Below are positions 1 through 8,056 of a stretch of 35,694 bases of DNA, piece after piece (position 1 is the first letter of the stretch; every line of letters begins with the position of its first letter). A program made the translations under genes and the position numbers. The DNA is from CAVSUR01 sp052143655 (GTDB lineage: Bacteria > Actinomycetota > Actinomycetes > Streptosporangiales > Streptosporangiaceae). The notes under the pieces are model-generated. The model had not been told where the DNA came from and ran no database searches. It was given only the letters and a program-made list of their open reading frames with translations. The stretch covers positions 1 to 35,694 of the forward strand of contig JBKQSL010000250.1 in NCBI GenBank assembly GCA_052143655.1, written 5' to 3'.

Positions 1-47
1 TGGGCCTGCTGGCTGCCGACCTGACCCAGCGCGGGGTAACTGGGCAG

Positions 48-431
48 TCAGCTGATCGCCCGCTGGAGATGGGCGCGGTTGGTGAGCATCCACGATGCGC
101 TGCGGGCGCGCCAGGTGATCGCCCACACGAACGGGTATCCGGTGCTGGTGACCCCGGCTGTGGTCTGTGGTGTAACCCCGGACTCCACGGCCTCAGCGCG
201 GGCGCCGTGCACCGCGAACGTGATCATCTTGTCGACGAAGTCGCCGCGCTCGCGGGCCGGCAGGCCGTATAACCGTCGAGGATCAGCCGCAGCCGGCGGG
301 CGCGTCGGCCAGCTCCGGCAGCCCAAGCCTGTCCTCCACGTCGTCGTCGTGCAGCTGCGCGTTCAGCCAGGCCGCCTGAGCAAGTTCCCAGATGGCATCC
401 GCCGGCGAACTCGAAGTCGACCAGTGCGACC
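48..431 (-). pseudogene. C-terminal fragment of aminoglycoside phosphotransferase (APH)-family protein
   Basis: Minus-strand translation shows the C-terminal half of an APH-fold kinase split over three frames. The segment PVALVDFEFAGG (about 396-431) matches the APH metal-binding Asp motif. After a frameshift comes DAIWELAQAAWLNAQL, the conserved helix after that motif. After RLRLILDGY near 270 the frame shifts again to GLPARERGDFVDKMITFAV and runs to a natural stop at 48. The N-terminal lobe and the HGD catalytic loop are absent. The upstream end is fused directly to a MarR fragment. The family assignment rests on recognised motif order. No function is expected. Confidence 0.7.
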
Positions 432-546
432 GGCCGGCGTCGCGCTGGAGTTGGTGGTCCAGCCCCGCGTCCAGCAGGGCGACGGAGGAGATTAGCCCGA
501 GCCAGGCGTGCTATTGCTCGTCAGTGAGCCAGTCCTGGGCCGTCAC
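432..546 (-). pseudogene. N-terminal fragment of MarR-family regulator, fused to the APH remnant
   Basis: A GTG at 546 opens VTAQDWLTDEQ, then an in-frame TAG, then HAWLGLISSVALLDAGLDHQ and LQRDAG. This is the typical first helix pair of actinobacterial MarR proteins (W-L-T-xx-E-Q-x-A-W...LDxQLQRDAG). Homology stops at about 432, where APH-type sequence begins, so the winged helix is missing. The partly symmetric GTATCAACTGTAC at 561-573 lies just upstream and may be a leftover MarR operator, which is speculative. Confidence 0.6.
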
Positions 547-583
547 GCTGCCGGGCTACCGTACAGTTGATACGGCTGCCGAA

Positions 584-3445
584 TTAGCTCAGCTTGGCGC
601 GGACCTGGTCGGCGTCGGGGTGGTGAAGGTCGTGCAGGATCGCGAGCGCTTCTTCCCAAGAGGTGCGGGCATCTCGTAGGTGCCCGGCGGCGAGGCGCAG
701 ATCGCCGATGTGATCGAGCGTCACGGCCTGGCCCAGCCGGTCACCGAACTCGCGGGTGAGGTCGAGGGCATCCTGGTAGTACGCGGCGGCTTCGGCATGG
801 TGGCCCAGGTGCTGGTGGGCGTAGCCGATGCTGTCCAGCGTCCTGGCCTCCGAGTGCCGGTTGCCGAGTTCGCGGAGCAGGTCGAGGGCCTGGGCGCAGC
901 AGTTGATCGCTTCCCGGTGATCTCCGAGCGCGGTGTAAAACCAGGCGACGTTACTCAGGGCGACAGCCTGGCCCGGCCGGTGGCCGGCCGCCGTGAACAG
1001 CTTTACCGCCTGCCGCGAATGGCTGAGTGCCTCCTCATCACGGCCCTCTGCCTGAAGGGCCAGGCCGGCCGCGAAATGGGCGTACGCCTCGCCGCAGCGG
1101 TCATGGAGTTCCCGGTAGATACTGAGGGCGGTCTCCAGGTGGACATGAGCATCGTGGTAGCTGCCGAGCCTGGCCTGGGCCAGGCCGAATCTCTGGTGCG
1201 CGCCCGCCAGCGCGGTGCGGTCTCCGAGCCGCTCGGCGGCGGCCAGGGCGATCGACTCGGTACCGGCCCAGTCGCGCCAGTATCCTCGTACGTCGAGAAA
1301 CCAGTGCAGCGCCCACGGAATCAGCCAGGCATGAGTGTCGAAGCCGGCTTCCAGCGCCTGCGCGGCGGCGGCCACGAGCACCCGCCGCTCGGCCTCGAAC
1401 CAGGCCAGCGCCTGCCCGGCGTCACGCACGAGCTCCGGCTCTACGCCCGGCTGGATCGCGGCCAGCGTGGCTGGCCCGCCGATGGGATCCAGCAGCACGG
1501 CCGCCGCGTACGCCGAGTGCAGGTAATGATCAAGCATCCGGTGGGTCGCCGTGCGCCGCCCGGCTTCGCTGTCATCAGCCTCGGCGCGTTCGGCTGCGTA
1601 CGCGCGGAGCAGGTCGTGGCAGGTGAACCGCCCGGCGGCATCTTCGTCCAGCAGATGCGCGCTGGTCAGCTCATCCAGCCCGCGGCGAGCCTCGTGCCGC
1701 GGCAATCCCGCCATGCTGGCCAGGGCGCGGGCACCGACGTCAGGTCCCGGATGCCGGCCGAGCAGCCGGAAGATCCGCGCCCCGGTTTTGTCCAGCTGCT
1801 GGTAGGACCAGGAGAAAACGGCCCGGACGTTCGCGGCCGCGTGGCCGGCATCCAGCGCGTCAAGCCGTCCGCGGGCATCGCGCAGGTCGGCGGTCAGTGC
1901 CGGGAGAGACAGGCCCGGCTGGCTGACGGTTCGTGCGGCGGCGATGCACAGCGCCAGCGGCAGCCGAGCGCACAGCTGGATCAGCTCATCCGCTGCCGCC
2001 GGGTCGCTGGCCACCCACTGTCGGCCGAGACGGCGGGCCAGCAGTTCACGGGCCTCGGCGTCAGTGAGCACATCCAGGGTGAGCGGGCAGGCACCCTCGG
2101 TGGCGACCAGGCCGGTGAGCTGGCTGCGGCTCGTCACGATCACCAGGCAGCCGGGGCTGGCCGGCAGGAGCGGGCGGACCTGGTTGATGTCCCGCGCGTT
2201 ATCCAGCAGTACCAGCATCCGCCGGCCTGCCAGCAGGCTGCGGTACAAGCCCGCCTGCGCGTCCAGACTGGGCGGAATGCTGACCGTCGGCCCGGCCAGG
2301 GCTTCCAGGAAGGTCCTGATGGCCTCGGCCGGTGTCATCGGCGGCCCGGCCGGGTCGAAGCCGCGCAGGTTTACGTACAGCTGCCCGTCCGGGAATCGTT
2401 CGGCTGCCTGGTGTGCGAAGTGGACGGCAAGCGTGGTCTTGCCGATGCCCGCCGTGCCGCCGATTGCCGAGATCACCACCGCGTGACCCGCGTGTGCTGC
2501 CTCGGCGGCCAGTTCGGTAAGCATCCTGAGCGCCTCGGCCCGCCCGGCGAAGTGCCGCGTGCCAGCGGGGAGCTGCCTTGGCACCACGGGCTCTGGCGCG
2601 GATCCCGGCCTGGGCAAGGCCGTCGGCTCGGGCGCGCCTGCGTCAGCTGGGCTGCGCATCGCCGACGCGAAGCAGGATAGCTCGCCAGCCGGCGGGAGGA
2701 GCAGCTCAGGATCACCGGCCAGGATCTGCTGGTGCAGATGCCTGAGTTCCGGGCCTGGATCGATGCCAAGTTCGTCGGCCAGGATCCGCCGCACGTCCTG
2801 GTAGGCGGCGAGGGCGTCGGCCTGCCGCCCATCCCGGTAAAGGCCCAGCATCAGCTGCGCGTGGAGGTGCTCTCGCAACGGGTAATCGGCTATCGGCTGG
2901 CGCAGCTCTGCCACGACCAGAGCATGTCGCCCCAGGCGCAGCTCGGCGTCGACGCGCAAGCTGAGCATCTCCAGCCGCTGCTCTTCCAGATGGGGCACCT
3001 CGCGATCCCGGAGGAACTGCGAGGGCACATCAGCGAGCGGGGCGCCGCGCCACAGCCCGAGTGCTTCCCGCAGCAGGTTGGCCGCCTGGGCCCATGAGCC
3101 AGCCTCAGCGGCTGCCCGGCCGCGGGCGGCGAGCACGTCGAACTGGCGCACGTCGACCTCGCCGTCACCGGCCCGGATCAGGTAACCGGGCGGCTGCGCG
3201 TCCACCAAGCCGCAGCCTGACGGGCCGAGGGTCGATCGCAGCCGCCACACGGCACTGTGCAGCGCTCCTCTCGCACCGGCTGGCGGCTGGCCCTCCCACA
3301 GCACCTCGGCGAGAGCGTCCAGGCTCACCACCCGCCCGGCACTGAGCACCAGGGCAGCCAGCAGCACGCGCTGCCGTCGCGCCGACACGGTCACCTGTCT
3401 CGCGCCGTCACGGACCACCATCGGCCCGAGCAGCCCGAACTCCAC
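584..3445 (-). CDS. SARP-family regulator with NB-ARC ATPase and TPR domains (AfsR/DnrI type)
   Basis: This is a 953-residue, apparently complete transcription factor. Residues 1-95 form the OmpR-like winged-helix DNA-binding domain (MEFGLLGPMVV...RRQRVLLAALVL...LWEGQPPAGAR). Residues 98-245 are the bacterial transcriptional activation domain. After a Pro/Ala-rich linker an NB-ARC module starts near 295, with Walker A GGTAGIGKTTLA near 330 and Walker B RMLVLLDNA. The last 200 residues are TPR repeats (A-x-ALSNVAWFYTALGDHREAI and A-TLDSIGYAHQHLGHHAEA). Such proteins activate secondary-metabolite or stress genes by binding direct repeats near -35 boxes. No biosynthetic cluster is visible here, so the target is unknown. 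The start is GTG at 3445 with GGGAAAGG upstream. Confidence 0.93.
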   Translation of the reverse strand: MEFGLLGPMVVRDGARQVTVSARRQRVLLAALVLSAGRVVSLDALAEVLWEGQPPAGARGALHSAVWRLRSTLGPSGCGLVDAQPPGYLIRAGDGEVDVRQFDVLAARGRAAAEAGSWAQAANLLREALGLWRGAPLADVPSQFLRDREVPHLEEQRLEMLSLRVDAELRLGRHALVVAELRQPIADYPLREHLHAQLMLGLYRDGRQADALAAYQDVRRILADELGIDPGPELRHLHQQILAGDPELLLPPAGELSCFASAMRSPADAGAPEPTALPRPGSAPEPVVPRQLPAGTRHFAGRAEALRMLTELAAEAAHAGHAVVISAIGGTAGIGKTTLAVHFAHQAAERFPDGQLYVNLRGFDPAGPPMTPAEAIRTFLEALAGPTVSIPPSLDAQAGLYRSLLAGRRMLVLLDNARDINQVRPLLPASPGCLVIVTSRSQLTGLVATEGACPLTLDVLTDAEARELLARRLGRQWVASDPAAADELIQLCARLPLALCIAAARTVSQPGLSLPALTADLRDARGRLDALDAGHAAANVRAVFSWSYQQLDKTGARIFRLLGRHPGPDVGARALASMAGLPRHEARRGLDELTSAHLLDEDAAGRFTCHDLLRAYAAERAEADDSEAGRRTATHRMLDHYLHSAYAAAVLLDPIGGPATLAAIQPGVEPELVRDAGQALAWFEAERRVLVAAAAQALEAGFDTHAWLIPWALHWFLDVRGYWRDWAGTESIALAAAERLGDRTALAGAHQRFGLAQARLGSYHDAHVHLETALSIYRELHDRCGEAYAHFAAGLALQAEGRDEEALSHSRQAVKLFTAAGHRPGQAVALSNVAWFYTALGDHREAINCCAQALDLLRELGNRHSEARTLDSIGYAHQHLGHHAEAAAYYQDALDLTREFGDRLGQAVTLDHIGDLRLAAGHLRDARTSWEEALAILHDLHHPDADQVRAKLS

Positions 3446-3897
3446 GACCAGCGCCTTTCCCTGGCAATCTGCGAGCTACCACCGCGGTGCCAGCGGATGG
3501 CGGTTGCAGCCCACCGTAATGGCAGCTTACCGACGAGGTCAGCCATCGGTGACCAGGGCCCGGGGTTGTGGGCGGGGACGTGGTGCCAGCCGAGCTTGGC
3601 GTAGAAGCGGCGGGCGGCTGTATTGGCGGTGTAGACGGCCAGGTGACATGACGGGGCGTCGGCAGCGGCGGCGGCTTGGAGGAAGGTTTCGACGAGGGCC
3701 CGGCCGTGCCCGGCTCGCTGGTAGCCGGGGGAGCAGGTTGATGTGCAGGTGCGCGGGGTGCCCGGTTCGCGCCCGCGCCGGTGCGGATCGCGGCCGGGCG
3801 CGCCGGGCAGTCCGCGCCTCTCCAGGGAGCTCTGTATCTCGCCCTCGACCACGGCCGCCAGCGCATGGTCACTGGCACCCCAGCCTGGCCAGGCCAC
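3391..3897 (-). pseudogene. GNAT-family N-acetyltransferase, frameshifted
   Basis: The C-terminal half carries the acetyl-CoA-binding signature: GYQRAGHGRALVETFL, then ANTAARRFYAKLGWHHVP. The preceding strand, HPAHLHINLLP, is in a different frame. Removing one base from the five-G run near 3728-3733 joins it to GYQRAGHG. The N-terminal segment (ALAAVVEGEIQSSLERRGLPG) is in the later frame again, so a second lesion lies near 3770-3800. The original stop also appears lost, because the frame runs into the SARP start at 3445. The substrate cannot be told. Confidence 0.7.
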
Positions 3898-3938
3898 GCG
3901 GTCTCGCCGGGAAGCGACACCGGATGACGGGCTACCCG

Positions 3939-4060
3939 GTGTTGAGCACAGCCCCGGCCTCGATTGCGAGCTGGATCTTCTCGCTGGTGATGACTCCGCC
4001 AGTAGGCAGCGCCAGGTTGCTTCGAAGCGGAATCTTCCGCGGTCGCGCTCGCCCGCCCCA
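3939..4060 (-). other. Short coding-like remnant of unknown origin
   Basis: Between the GNAT remnant and the DUF4232 gene, the minus strand reads KIPLRSNLALPTGG then VITSEKIQLAIEAGAVLNTG and a stop at 3939. The amphipathic pattern looks like the end of a real protein, but I do not recognise a family and no start is visible. It is probably the 3' end of a lost gene. Confidence 0.25.
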
Positions 4061-4122
4061 GAGCCGGCGTCCTGGGGCGGGCGGGCACGGATGCGGGAGT
4101 GACTAGGCCGATTGCTGCGTGG

Positions 4123-4815
4123 TCAGGGGTTGGCTCCGGGGCGCACGGCGTCGACGGTGAGCTGGGGCACGGGACCGGCGCATGCGGTGGCGGAGTAGAA
4201 GACCGGCAGCGCGCTGACGTTGTTCGGCGCGATGACGTCCAGGAACCTCGCGTGCCTGGGCCGACACGCCGACGGCGGGAGACCCACCGCGCTGACGATC
4301 TGCAGCTGCGTCCAGGCAGTGCCGCCGGGCTGGAGGGTGACCAGCTGGCGCGGGCTGGCCAGGTTCTCCCGTGACGCCAGGCCGATCTGGGTGACCGGAC
4401 GCCCTCCGCCGAACGAGACTCCGGGGTACCCGTAGAGCGTGCACGGGTGGTTGTCGAGATTCTTGAAATCGAGGTTGACGAAGAGGCTGTCACCGGAATC
4501 GCCCGACGGCACGGCCGTCACGTTCAGGTACCGCCCCAGGCAGCCCGGTGCGGCCTGGGCGGCCCCGGTCCCTGTCCCGGACGCGCCCGGCGCACCCGCG
4601 GACCCGTCCGTCGCCGATTGCCCGGACGCGGGATCGGCGACGGGCCGCGCGTCGGCCGCCGACCCGGATGTGGCAGGCGCGGACGACCCCGGGCTGGCGG
4701 TGATGGTAACCGTGGCAGCAGGACGGGCCGCGCCCGGGGCGCCGCCGCCGGACCCGGTGCACGCGCAGCTCAGCAGTCCGGTGGCGGCGACTACGCCGAT
4801 CAGCAGCGACTTCAT
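4123..4815 (-). CDS. DUF4232-domain lipoprotein
   Basis: This is a 230-residue exported protein. ATG at 4815 is preferred over longer starts because AGGAAAGGAACC lies just upstream. The N-terminus MKSLLIGVVAATGLLSCACT is a lipoprotein signal with Cys in an LLSC lipobox. An Ala/Ser/Pro-rich linker of about 60 residues follows. The C-terminal 125 residues match DUF4232, an immunoglobulin-like beta-sandwich of actinobacterial surface proteins: CLGRYLNVTAV...FKNLDNHPCTLYGYPGVSF...LQPGGTAWTQL...RFLDVIAPN. Conserved Cys residues probably form disulfides. It should sit on the outer face of the membrane. Its role is unknown. It stands alone on its strand. Confidence 0.85.
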   Translation of the reverse strand: MKSLLIGVVAATGLLSCACTGSGGGAPGAARPAATVTITASPGSSAPATSGSAADARPVADPASGQSATDGSAGAPGASGTGTGAAQAAPGCLGRYLNVTAVPSGDSGDSLFVNLDFKNLDNHPCTLYGYPGVSFGGGRPVTQIGLASRENLASPRQLVTLQPGGTAWTQLQIVSAVGLPPSACRPRHARFLDVIAPNNVSALPVFYSATACAGPVPQLTVDAVRPGANP

Positions 4816-5039
4816 CGAAGGTTCCTTTCCTAGCGGAGGCTCACGCCGGTAAGAGCCGCCGCCCGCCGCCCTGCCAACAGAAACCGTCAGGAAAATCACT
4901 CGAAGTCTGGGCCGCAGAGCTATCCGCCGGCCGTGCGCCTGCGCAGGAACAGGCGATCATGCTCTTCCGGCCACGCCTCCGGCACACGGAACAATCGGTA
5001 ACCACCCAGCGAGGCACCGCGGGCATGGTGGCGTCGAGG

Positions 5040-5640
5040 CGAGCCCTGCTGTCAGCGCTACGCTCGCTAGCCGCCGCAGGCTACGCAGTCGCGGCGAGGC
5101 TGGTCAGGTCGGCGCTCATCTGCCAGAGGCGGGCCGCGGCGGCGCTGTCGTAGGAGGCCTTGCTGGTGGTCTTCCACCTGATCAGCAGGCTGTGGCACGG
5201 GCGGCTCGGCGCGGAAAGCGACGAGCTCCTGCGCCGGTTCTACGCCCGGGCATCCCCCGGCGGTGGCAACCAAGCTGATGTGGTCAATTAGCGCCAGCCT
5301 GAGAACCCTCGAGACGCCCGACCCTGGACTAATGACATGGCTGGCTTCCTTCTGGGAATTCCGCGTGGCCGCCGTCAAGAGCGGAGCTGACAGCGGAGAA
5401 CTAGCCGAGTTCGGCCGCTGGTTCGCCTCCGGTCACTTCGACCCGCCTGGTCACTCAGACAGCTGCTCACCACACTCACCCTCACCGGCAGCATCAATGC
5501 CGAGGACGCCGTGCTGTCCAGACTGGCCGACCTGGCAGCCGATCAGATCCAGCCCTGCCTGGCAGCACTCGAACGACTCGTCAGCGCGGTTCTGGACCCG
5601 TGGCTGTTTACCCGAAGTCGTGACAATATCCGCCGCGGTG
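5040..5640 (+). pseudogene. Decayed C-terminal part of a large helical-repeat protein
   Basis: Three frames of the plus strand carry parts of one protein. EALLVVFHLISRLWHGRLGA then ESDELLRRFYARASPGG lie at 5154-5260. WLASFWEFRVAAVKSG and AELAEFGRWFASGHFDP-like segments lie at 5340-5445. WSLRQLLTTLTLTGSINAED then LADLAADQIQPCLAALERLV and DPWLFTRSRDNIRRG lie at 5455-5640. This order is familiar from the C-terminal helical region of long hypothetical proteins of NTPase or defence type; that link is from memory. An in-frame TAG near 5151 and at least two frameshifts break it. Coding-like sequence (SLEVWAAELSAGRAPAQEQA) extends back to about 4895. The N-terminal part is missing. Confidence 0.5.
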
Positions 5641-5726
5641 AAACCTCAGCCTGACCGGCCCACCCCCTACACTGGCGGCCCCGGCGGCGCGTGGCGGCGA
5701 TCGCGGCATGCGCCGCCCAAGGGCAT

Positions 5727-5760
5727 GCATCATTGCATCATGATGAAGTGAAGTTATACT
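5727..5760 (+). promoter_or_regulatory. vapBC promoter with palindromic operator; leaderless start predicted
   Basis: TTGCAT (5733-5738) and TATACT (5755-5760) are separated by 16 bases. The perfect 10-bp palindrome CATCATGATG (5736-5745) sits between them, and GCATCAT is directly repeated at 5727 and 5735. The vapB ATG starts at 5767, only 6 bases after the -10 box, so the transcript should start at or next to the A of ATG. A palindrome inside the spacer fits autorepression by the VapBC complex. Confidence 0.6.
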
Positions 5761-5766
5761 GCTGGT

Positions 5767-5997
5767 ATGCGCACTACCCTCGATATCCCTGATGATCTTC
5801 ACGCTCTGGCGATTGCGATCGCCAGAGATACCCATCAGTCGTTGAGCCAGACTGTGACCGGGCTTATCCGCCGGGGACTCGGCTCGGGCAAGCCTGGTGA
5901 GATAGCGAGAAGTACTCGAACCGGCCTGCCCGTCGCGCACCTCGGCAAGACAATCACCAGCGAGGACGTAAGGCGGCTTGAGGACGACGATCAGTGA
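5767..5997 (+). CDS. vapB: VapB-type ribbon-helix-helix antitoxin
   Basis: This 76-residue protein starts MRTTLDIPDDLHALAIAIAR, a classic MetJ/Arc ribbon-helix-helix fold: beta strand TTLDIP, helix, then SLSQTVTGLIRRGL. The C-terminal tail (HLGKTITSEDVRRLEDDDQ) is acidic and would wrap around the toxin. The stop overlaps the vapC GTG by 4 bases (GTGA), so the two are translationally coupled. It should neutralise VapC and, with it, repress its own promoter, which lies directly upstream. It is intact in a neighbourhood of broken genes. Confidence 0.85.
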   Translation: MRTTLDIPDDLHALAIAIARDTHQSLSQTVTGLIRRGLGSGKPGEIARSTRTGLPVAHLGKTITSEDVRRLEDDDQ

Positions 5998-6392
5998 CCG
6001 TCCTGCTCGACGCGAACGTGCTCATCGCCCTGCTCGTCGACGATCACGTCCACCACGTGGCAGCTGAGAACTGGTTTGTCGGCATCAGCGGGAACTTCGC
6101 GACCTGTCCAATTACCCAGGGCAGCCTCATACGCCTGCTCATCCGCGAAGGCCAGTCGGCCACCACCGCGCAAGCAGTTCTCAGCGGGGCCAGCGCCGAC
6201 CCACGGCACGAATTCTGGCCCGACGATGTCGAGTACGCCAGTGTTCCCATTGAGGGGATCATCGGCCATCGGCAGGTAACCGATGCTTACCTTGCCCAGC
6301 TCGCCCGGGCACGAGGTTCCCGGCTCGCCACGTTCGACCAGGCGATGGCCAAGCTGCACAATGACGTGGTCGACCTCGTCCCGGACAGCTGA
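5994..6392 (+). CDS. vapC: VapC-type PIN-domain ribonuclease toxin
   Basis: This 132-residue PIN-domain protein begins MTVLLDANVLIALLVDDHVH, with the first catalytic Asp at residue 6. The C-terminal motif GHRQVTDAYLAQLARARGSR then LATFDQAMA supplies the other acidic residues. VapC toxins are Mg-dependent endoribonucleases that cut specific RNAs, often tRNA or rRNA. The RNA target cannot be read from the sequence. GTG at 5994 overlaps the vapB stop. Length and motifs are normal, so it is probably active and held in check by VapB. Confidence 0.88.
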   Translation: MTVLLDANVLIALLVDDHVHHVAAENWFVGISGNFATCPITQGSLIRLLIREGQSATTAQAVLSGASADPRHEFWPDDVEYASVPIEGIIGHRQVTDAYLAQLARARGSRLATFDQAMAKLHNDVVDLVPDS

Positions 6393-6403
6393 CGGCTGAG
6401 GTC

Positions 6404-6600
6404 TTGTCCGAGACGGCGAAAGCTATGCGGGATCAGCTCGAATCCGTGCGCATGCTCACCAGCCACGCCATGGACCTGTTGCCGCCATCTTCGCCTGCCT
6501 GCTCATCGGCCAGCCCACCCTGCGTCGCCGGCTCAAGCTCGGCGCGCTCGACCAGCGCCCGATCGTGCGCAGGCGACGGACGGCGGTCGCATAGCGCATG
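6404..6600 (+). pseudogene. Remnant of IS/transposon-associated AAA ATPase (TniB/ExeA-like)
   Basis: ESVRMLTSHAMDL in one frame is followed, after a shift near 6480, by FACLLIGQPTLRRRLKLGAL and DQR. This matches the Walker B/sensor region of the AAA ATPases that partner transposases in actinobacteria (EAVRMLTNHxMDSxSPFACLLIGQPTLRRRxKLG). Walker A and both ends are missing, and no transposase is nearby. It is evidence of past transposon activity next to the two toxin-antitoxin loci. Confidence 0.55.
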
Positions 6601-6744
6601 CGCCCCATCCTCGCCCTTCCCCTGACAGCATCGGGAGACTGACGACGCGCGTGGCGACATGTTCTTGAAGCGGTCAGCATGTAAGACCCGGATGGCTGGG
6701 CGGATCGCCGCGTTCGCAATAACAGTTTTGCTATATCGAGGGGG

Positions 6745-7073
6745 ATGCCATGGACCGTCGTGTTACTTCCGCAAGCCGAAGCTGAGCTTGGGCAGCTTCC
6801 GGCGACTGAACGAGTGGCCGTCCTGAACGCGGCAAAGAAGCTGGAGGCGCTCGGCCCTGACCTCGGGCACCGCATTCGAGCGCCGTCCGCGACGCCGATC
6901 GTCTCCGGGAACGGCGGCCACGCGGAGGCCGAAGTGCCTGGCGAGCGTTCTATCGCTGGCTTGGCGATGTATTCGCCGTGGCGGCGGTGGGGCCGGAGGC
7001 CGAGGCTGACCCGCGGGGCTTTAGGGCGATCATGGCAGCGGAGGAACGACTGGAGGAGGTGGAGGACCGATGA
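6745..7073 (+). pseudogene. HigB/RelE-like toxin with a one-base deletion
   Basis: The reading frame starts MPWTVVLLPQAEAELGQLPA and continues to LGPDLGH at 6870. It then needs one extra base (CACCGCAT where CACCCGCAT is expected) to continue as HSSAVRDADRLRERRPRGGR, then SAWRAFYRWLGDVFAVAAVG, and end EERLEEVEDR with TGA at 7071-7073. Repaired length is 109 residues, normal for the HigB group of ribosome-dependent mRNA interferases. The repaired stop overlaps the next ATG by 4 bases (ATGA), which supports this reading. As it stands the product would be nonsense after residue 42, so toxin activity is probably lost. Confidence 0.75.
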
Positions 7074-7381
7074 AGCTCAGTGAGTTGCCGGCACTTGGGG
7101 AGGTCATTGACCACCAGCGCGAGGATCCCGAGTTCCGGGAAGAATGGGACAGGTCTGCCTTTGCCCGCGAGGTTGCCATCCGCATCATCCGCTACAGGGC
7201 CGACCGCGGTCTCACCCAGACGCAGCTGGCGCAGGCCGTTGGGATGCTCCAGCCGGTCATCGCTCGGCTGGAGCGTGGTGAGCAGCCGCCGTCGCTGTCG
7301 ACTCTGGCCAGGATCACCGCAGGGACCGGCATCGAGTCCCACCTCGATGTGAGCAACGGCGCTGTGGCGCTTACAGCCTGA
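7070..7381 (+). CDS. HigA-like Xre-family antitoxin
   Basis: This 103-residue protein has a Cro/C1 helix-turn-helix at about 47-85 (RGLTQTQLAQAVGMLQPVIA then RLERGEQPPSLSTLARIT). The N-terminus (MKLSELPALGEVIDHQREDP) is typical of HigA proteins encoded after their toxin. ATG overlaps the repaired toxin stop, giving the toxin-first order of HigBA loci. It would bind the toxin and the operon promoter. With the toxin frameshifted, this is now an orphan antitoxin that could still repress or neutralise related toxins. Confidence 0.82.
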   Translation: MKLSELPALGEVIDHQREDPEFREEWDRSAFAREVAIRIIRYRADRGLTQTQLAQAVGMLQPVIARLERGEQPPSLSTLARITAGTGIESHLDVSNGAVALTA

Positions 7382-7532
7382 TAGGACGTTGTGACCAATG
7401 AGGTGGTGGACACGGTCAAGGTCAGGAGCTAGCCGTGGAGCGTCGCGCTCTGGCGGCACAGCCGCAGCTGCGTGACCAGCTACGACGCCAACACGGTGAC
7501 GGTTATCACCCGGCACCCGTCGCGGTGACCAG

Positions 7533-7578
7533 CACACCTAGCCTGGCGGCCCGCGCTACGGCTGCCAGGCTAGGTGTG
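7533..7578. terminator. Bidirectional hairpin between higA and lsr2
   Basis: Perfect 15-bp arms, CACACCTAGCCTGGC at 7533-7547 and its complement at 7564-7578. A further 3 pairs follow a mismatch. It lies between two converging genes (higA ends 7381, lsr2 ends 7596). No T-tract is present, as is usual in GC-rich actinobacteria. Confidence 0.7.
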
Positions 7579-7595
7579 AGTGGCGGGAGACGCTG

Positions 7596-7931
7596 TCAGT
7601 GGCTGGCCTCGTACTGGGCCAGCACCTGGCGCGGGATGCGGCCGCGCTCGGAAAGCTGAACTCCGTTTTCCCTGGCCCACTGGCGGACGGCGGCGCTGTC
7701 GTGCCTGGGGCTGGCCGGGCGGGGAGCACCGCGGCGGCGGCTGGCGCTGCCGTTGCCGGAAGCACGCCGGGCCGCGGCCATGTACGGCGCGATGCCGCCC
7801 ATGAATTCCTCGTAGTTCTTCGGTCCCAGGTCAATTTCCCAGGCCTGGCCTTCATAGCCGAAGGTAACCGTCTGGGCGCCTCCCGTGCCGTCAATATCGT
7901 CGGTGATCGTGACAATCGTCTGTCGTGACAT
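7596..7931 (-). CDS. lsr2: Lsr2 nucleoid-associated protein
   Basis: This 111-residue Lsr2 family protein has an N-terminal dimerisation domain (MSRQTIVTITDDIDGTGGAQ...VTFGYEGQAWEIDLGPKN), a basic linker of about 30 residues, and a C-terminal DNA-binding domain (VRQWARENGVQLSERGRIPR) with the minor-groove RGR triplet. Lsr2 bridges DNA and silences AT-rich, often acquired, genes, like H-NS. ATG at 7931 is chosen because the Lsr2 family starts there and a consensus promoter lies just before it; there is no clear ribosome-binding site, consistent with leaderless translation. It lies beside the lower-GC accessory patch it could silence. Confidence 0.93.
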   Translation of the reverse strand: MSRQTIVTITDDIDGTGGAQTVTFGYEGQAWEIDLGPKNYEEFMGGIAPYMAAARRASGNGSASRRRGAPRPASPRHDSAAVRQWARENGVQLSERGRIPRQVLAQYEASH

Positions 7932-7938
7932 GACAAGA

Positions 7939-7967
7939 ATGATCCACGCGCGTTCGCACATTGTCAA
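7939..7967 (-). promoter_or_regulatory. lsr2 promoter
   Basis: On the minus strand TTGACA (7962-7967) is followed after exactly 17 bases by GATCAT (7939-7944), with 7 bases to the ATG. The -35 box is a perfect sigma-A consensus. The predicted transcript begins at or within a few bases of the start codon. Confidence 0.6.
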
Positions 7968-8056
7968 AAAAGTGTGCGCCGCCCGGAACCCCGCCGGATC
8001 CGTCCTGGCTGATTGTGCAGGTAAATGGATGTGCCGCGGCCTGCTCCCGCGTTACG

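Noticed and set aside
680..2680. Long plus-strand open frame (666 codons)
   Set aside because: It is antisense to the SARP regulator, whose domains are clear; GC-rich codon bias opens such shadow frames.
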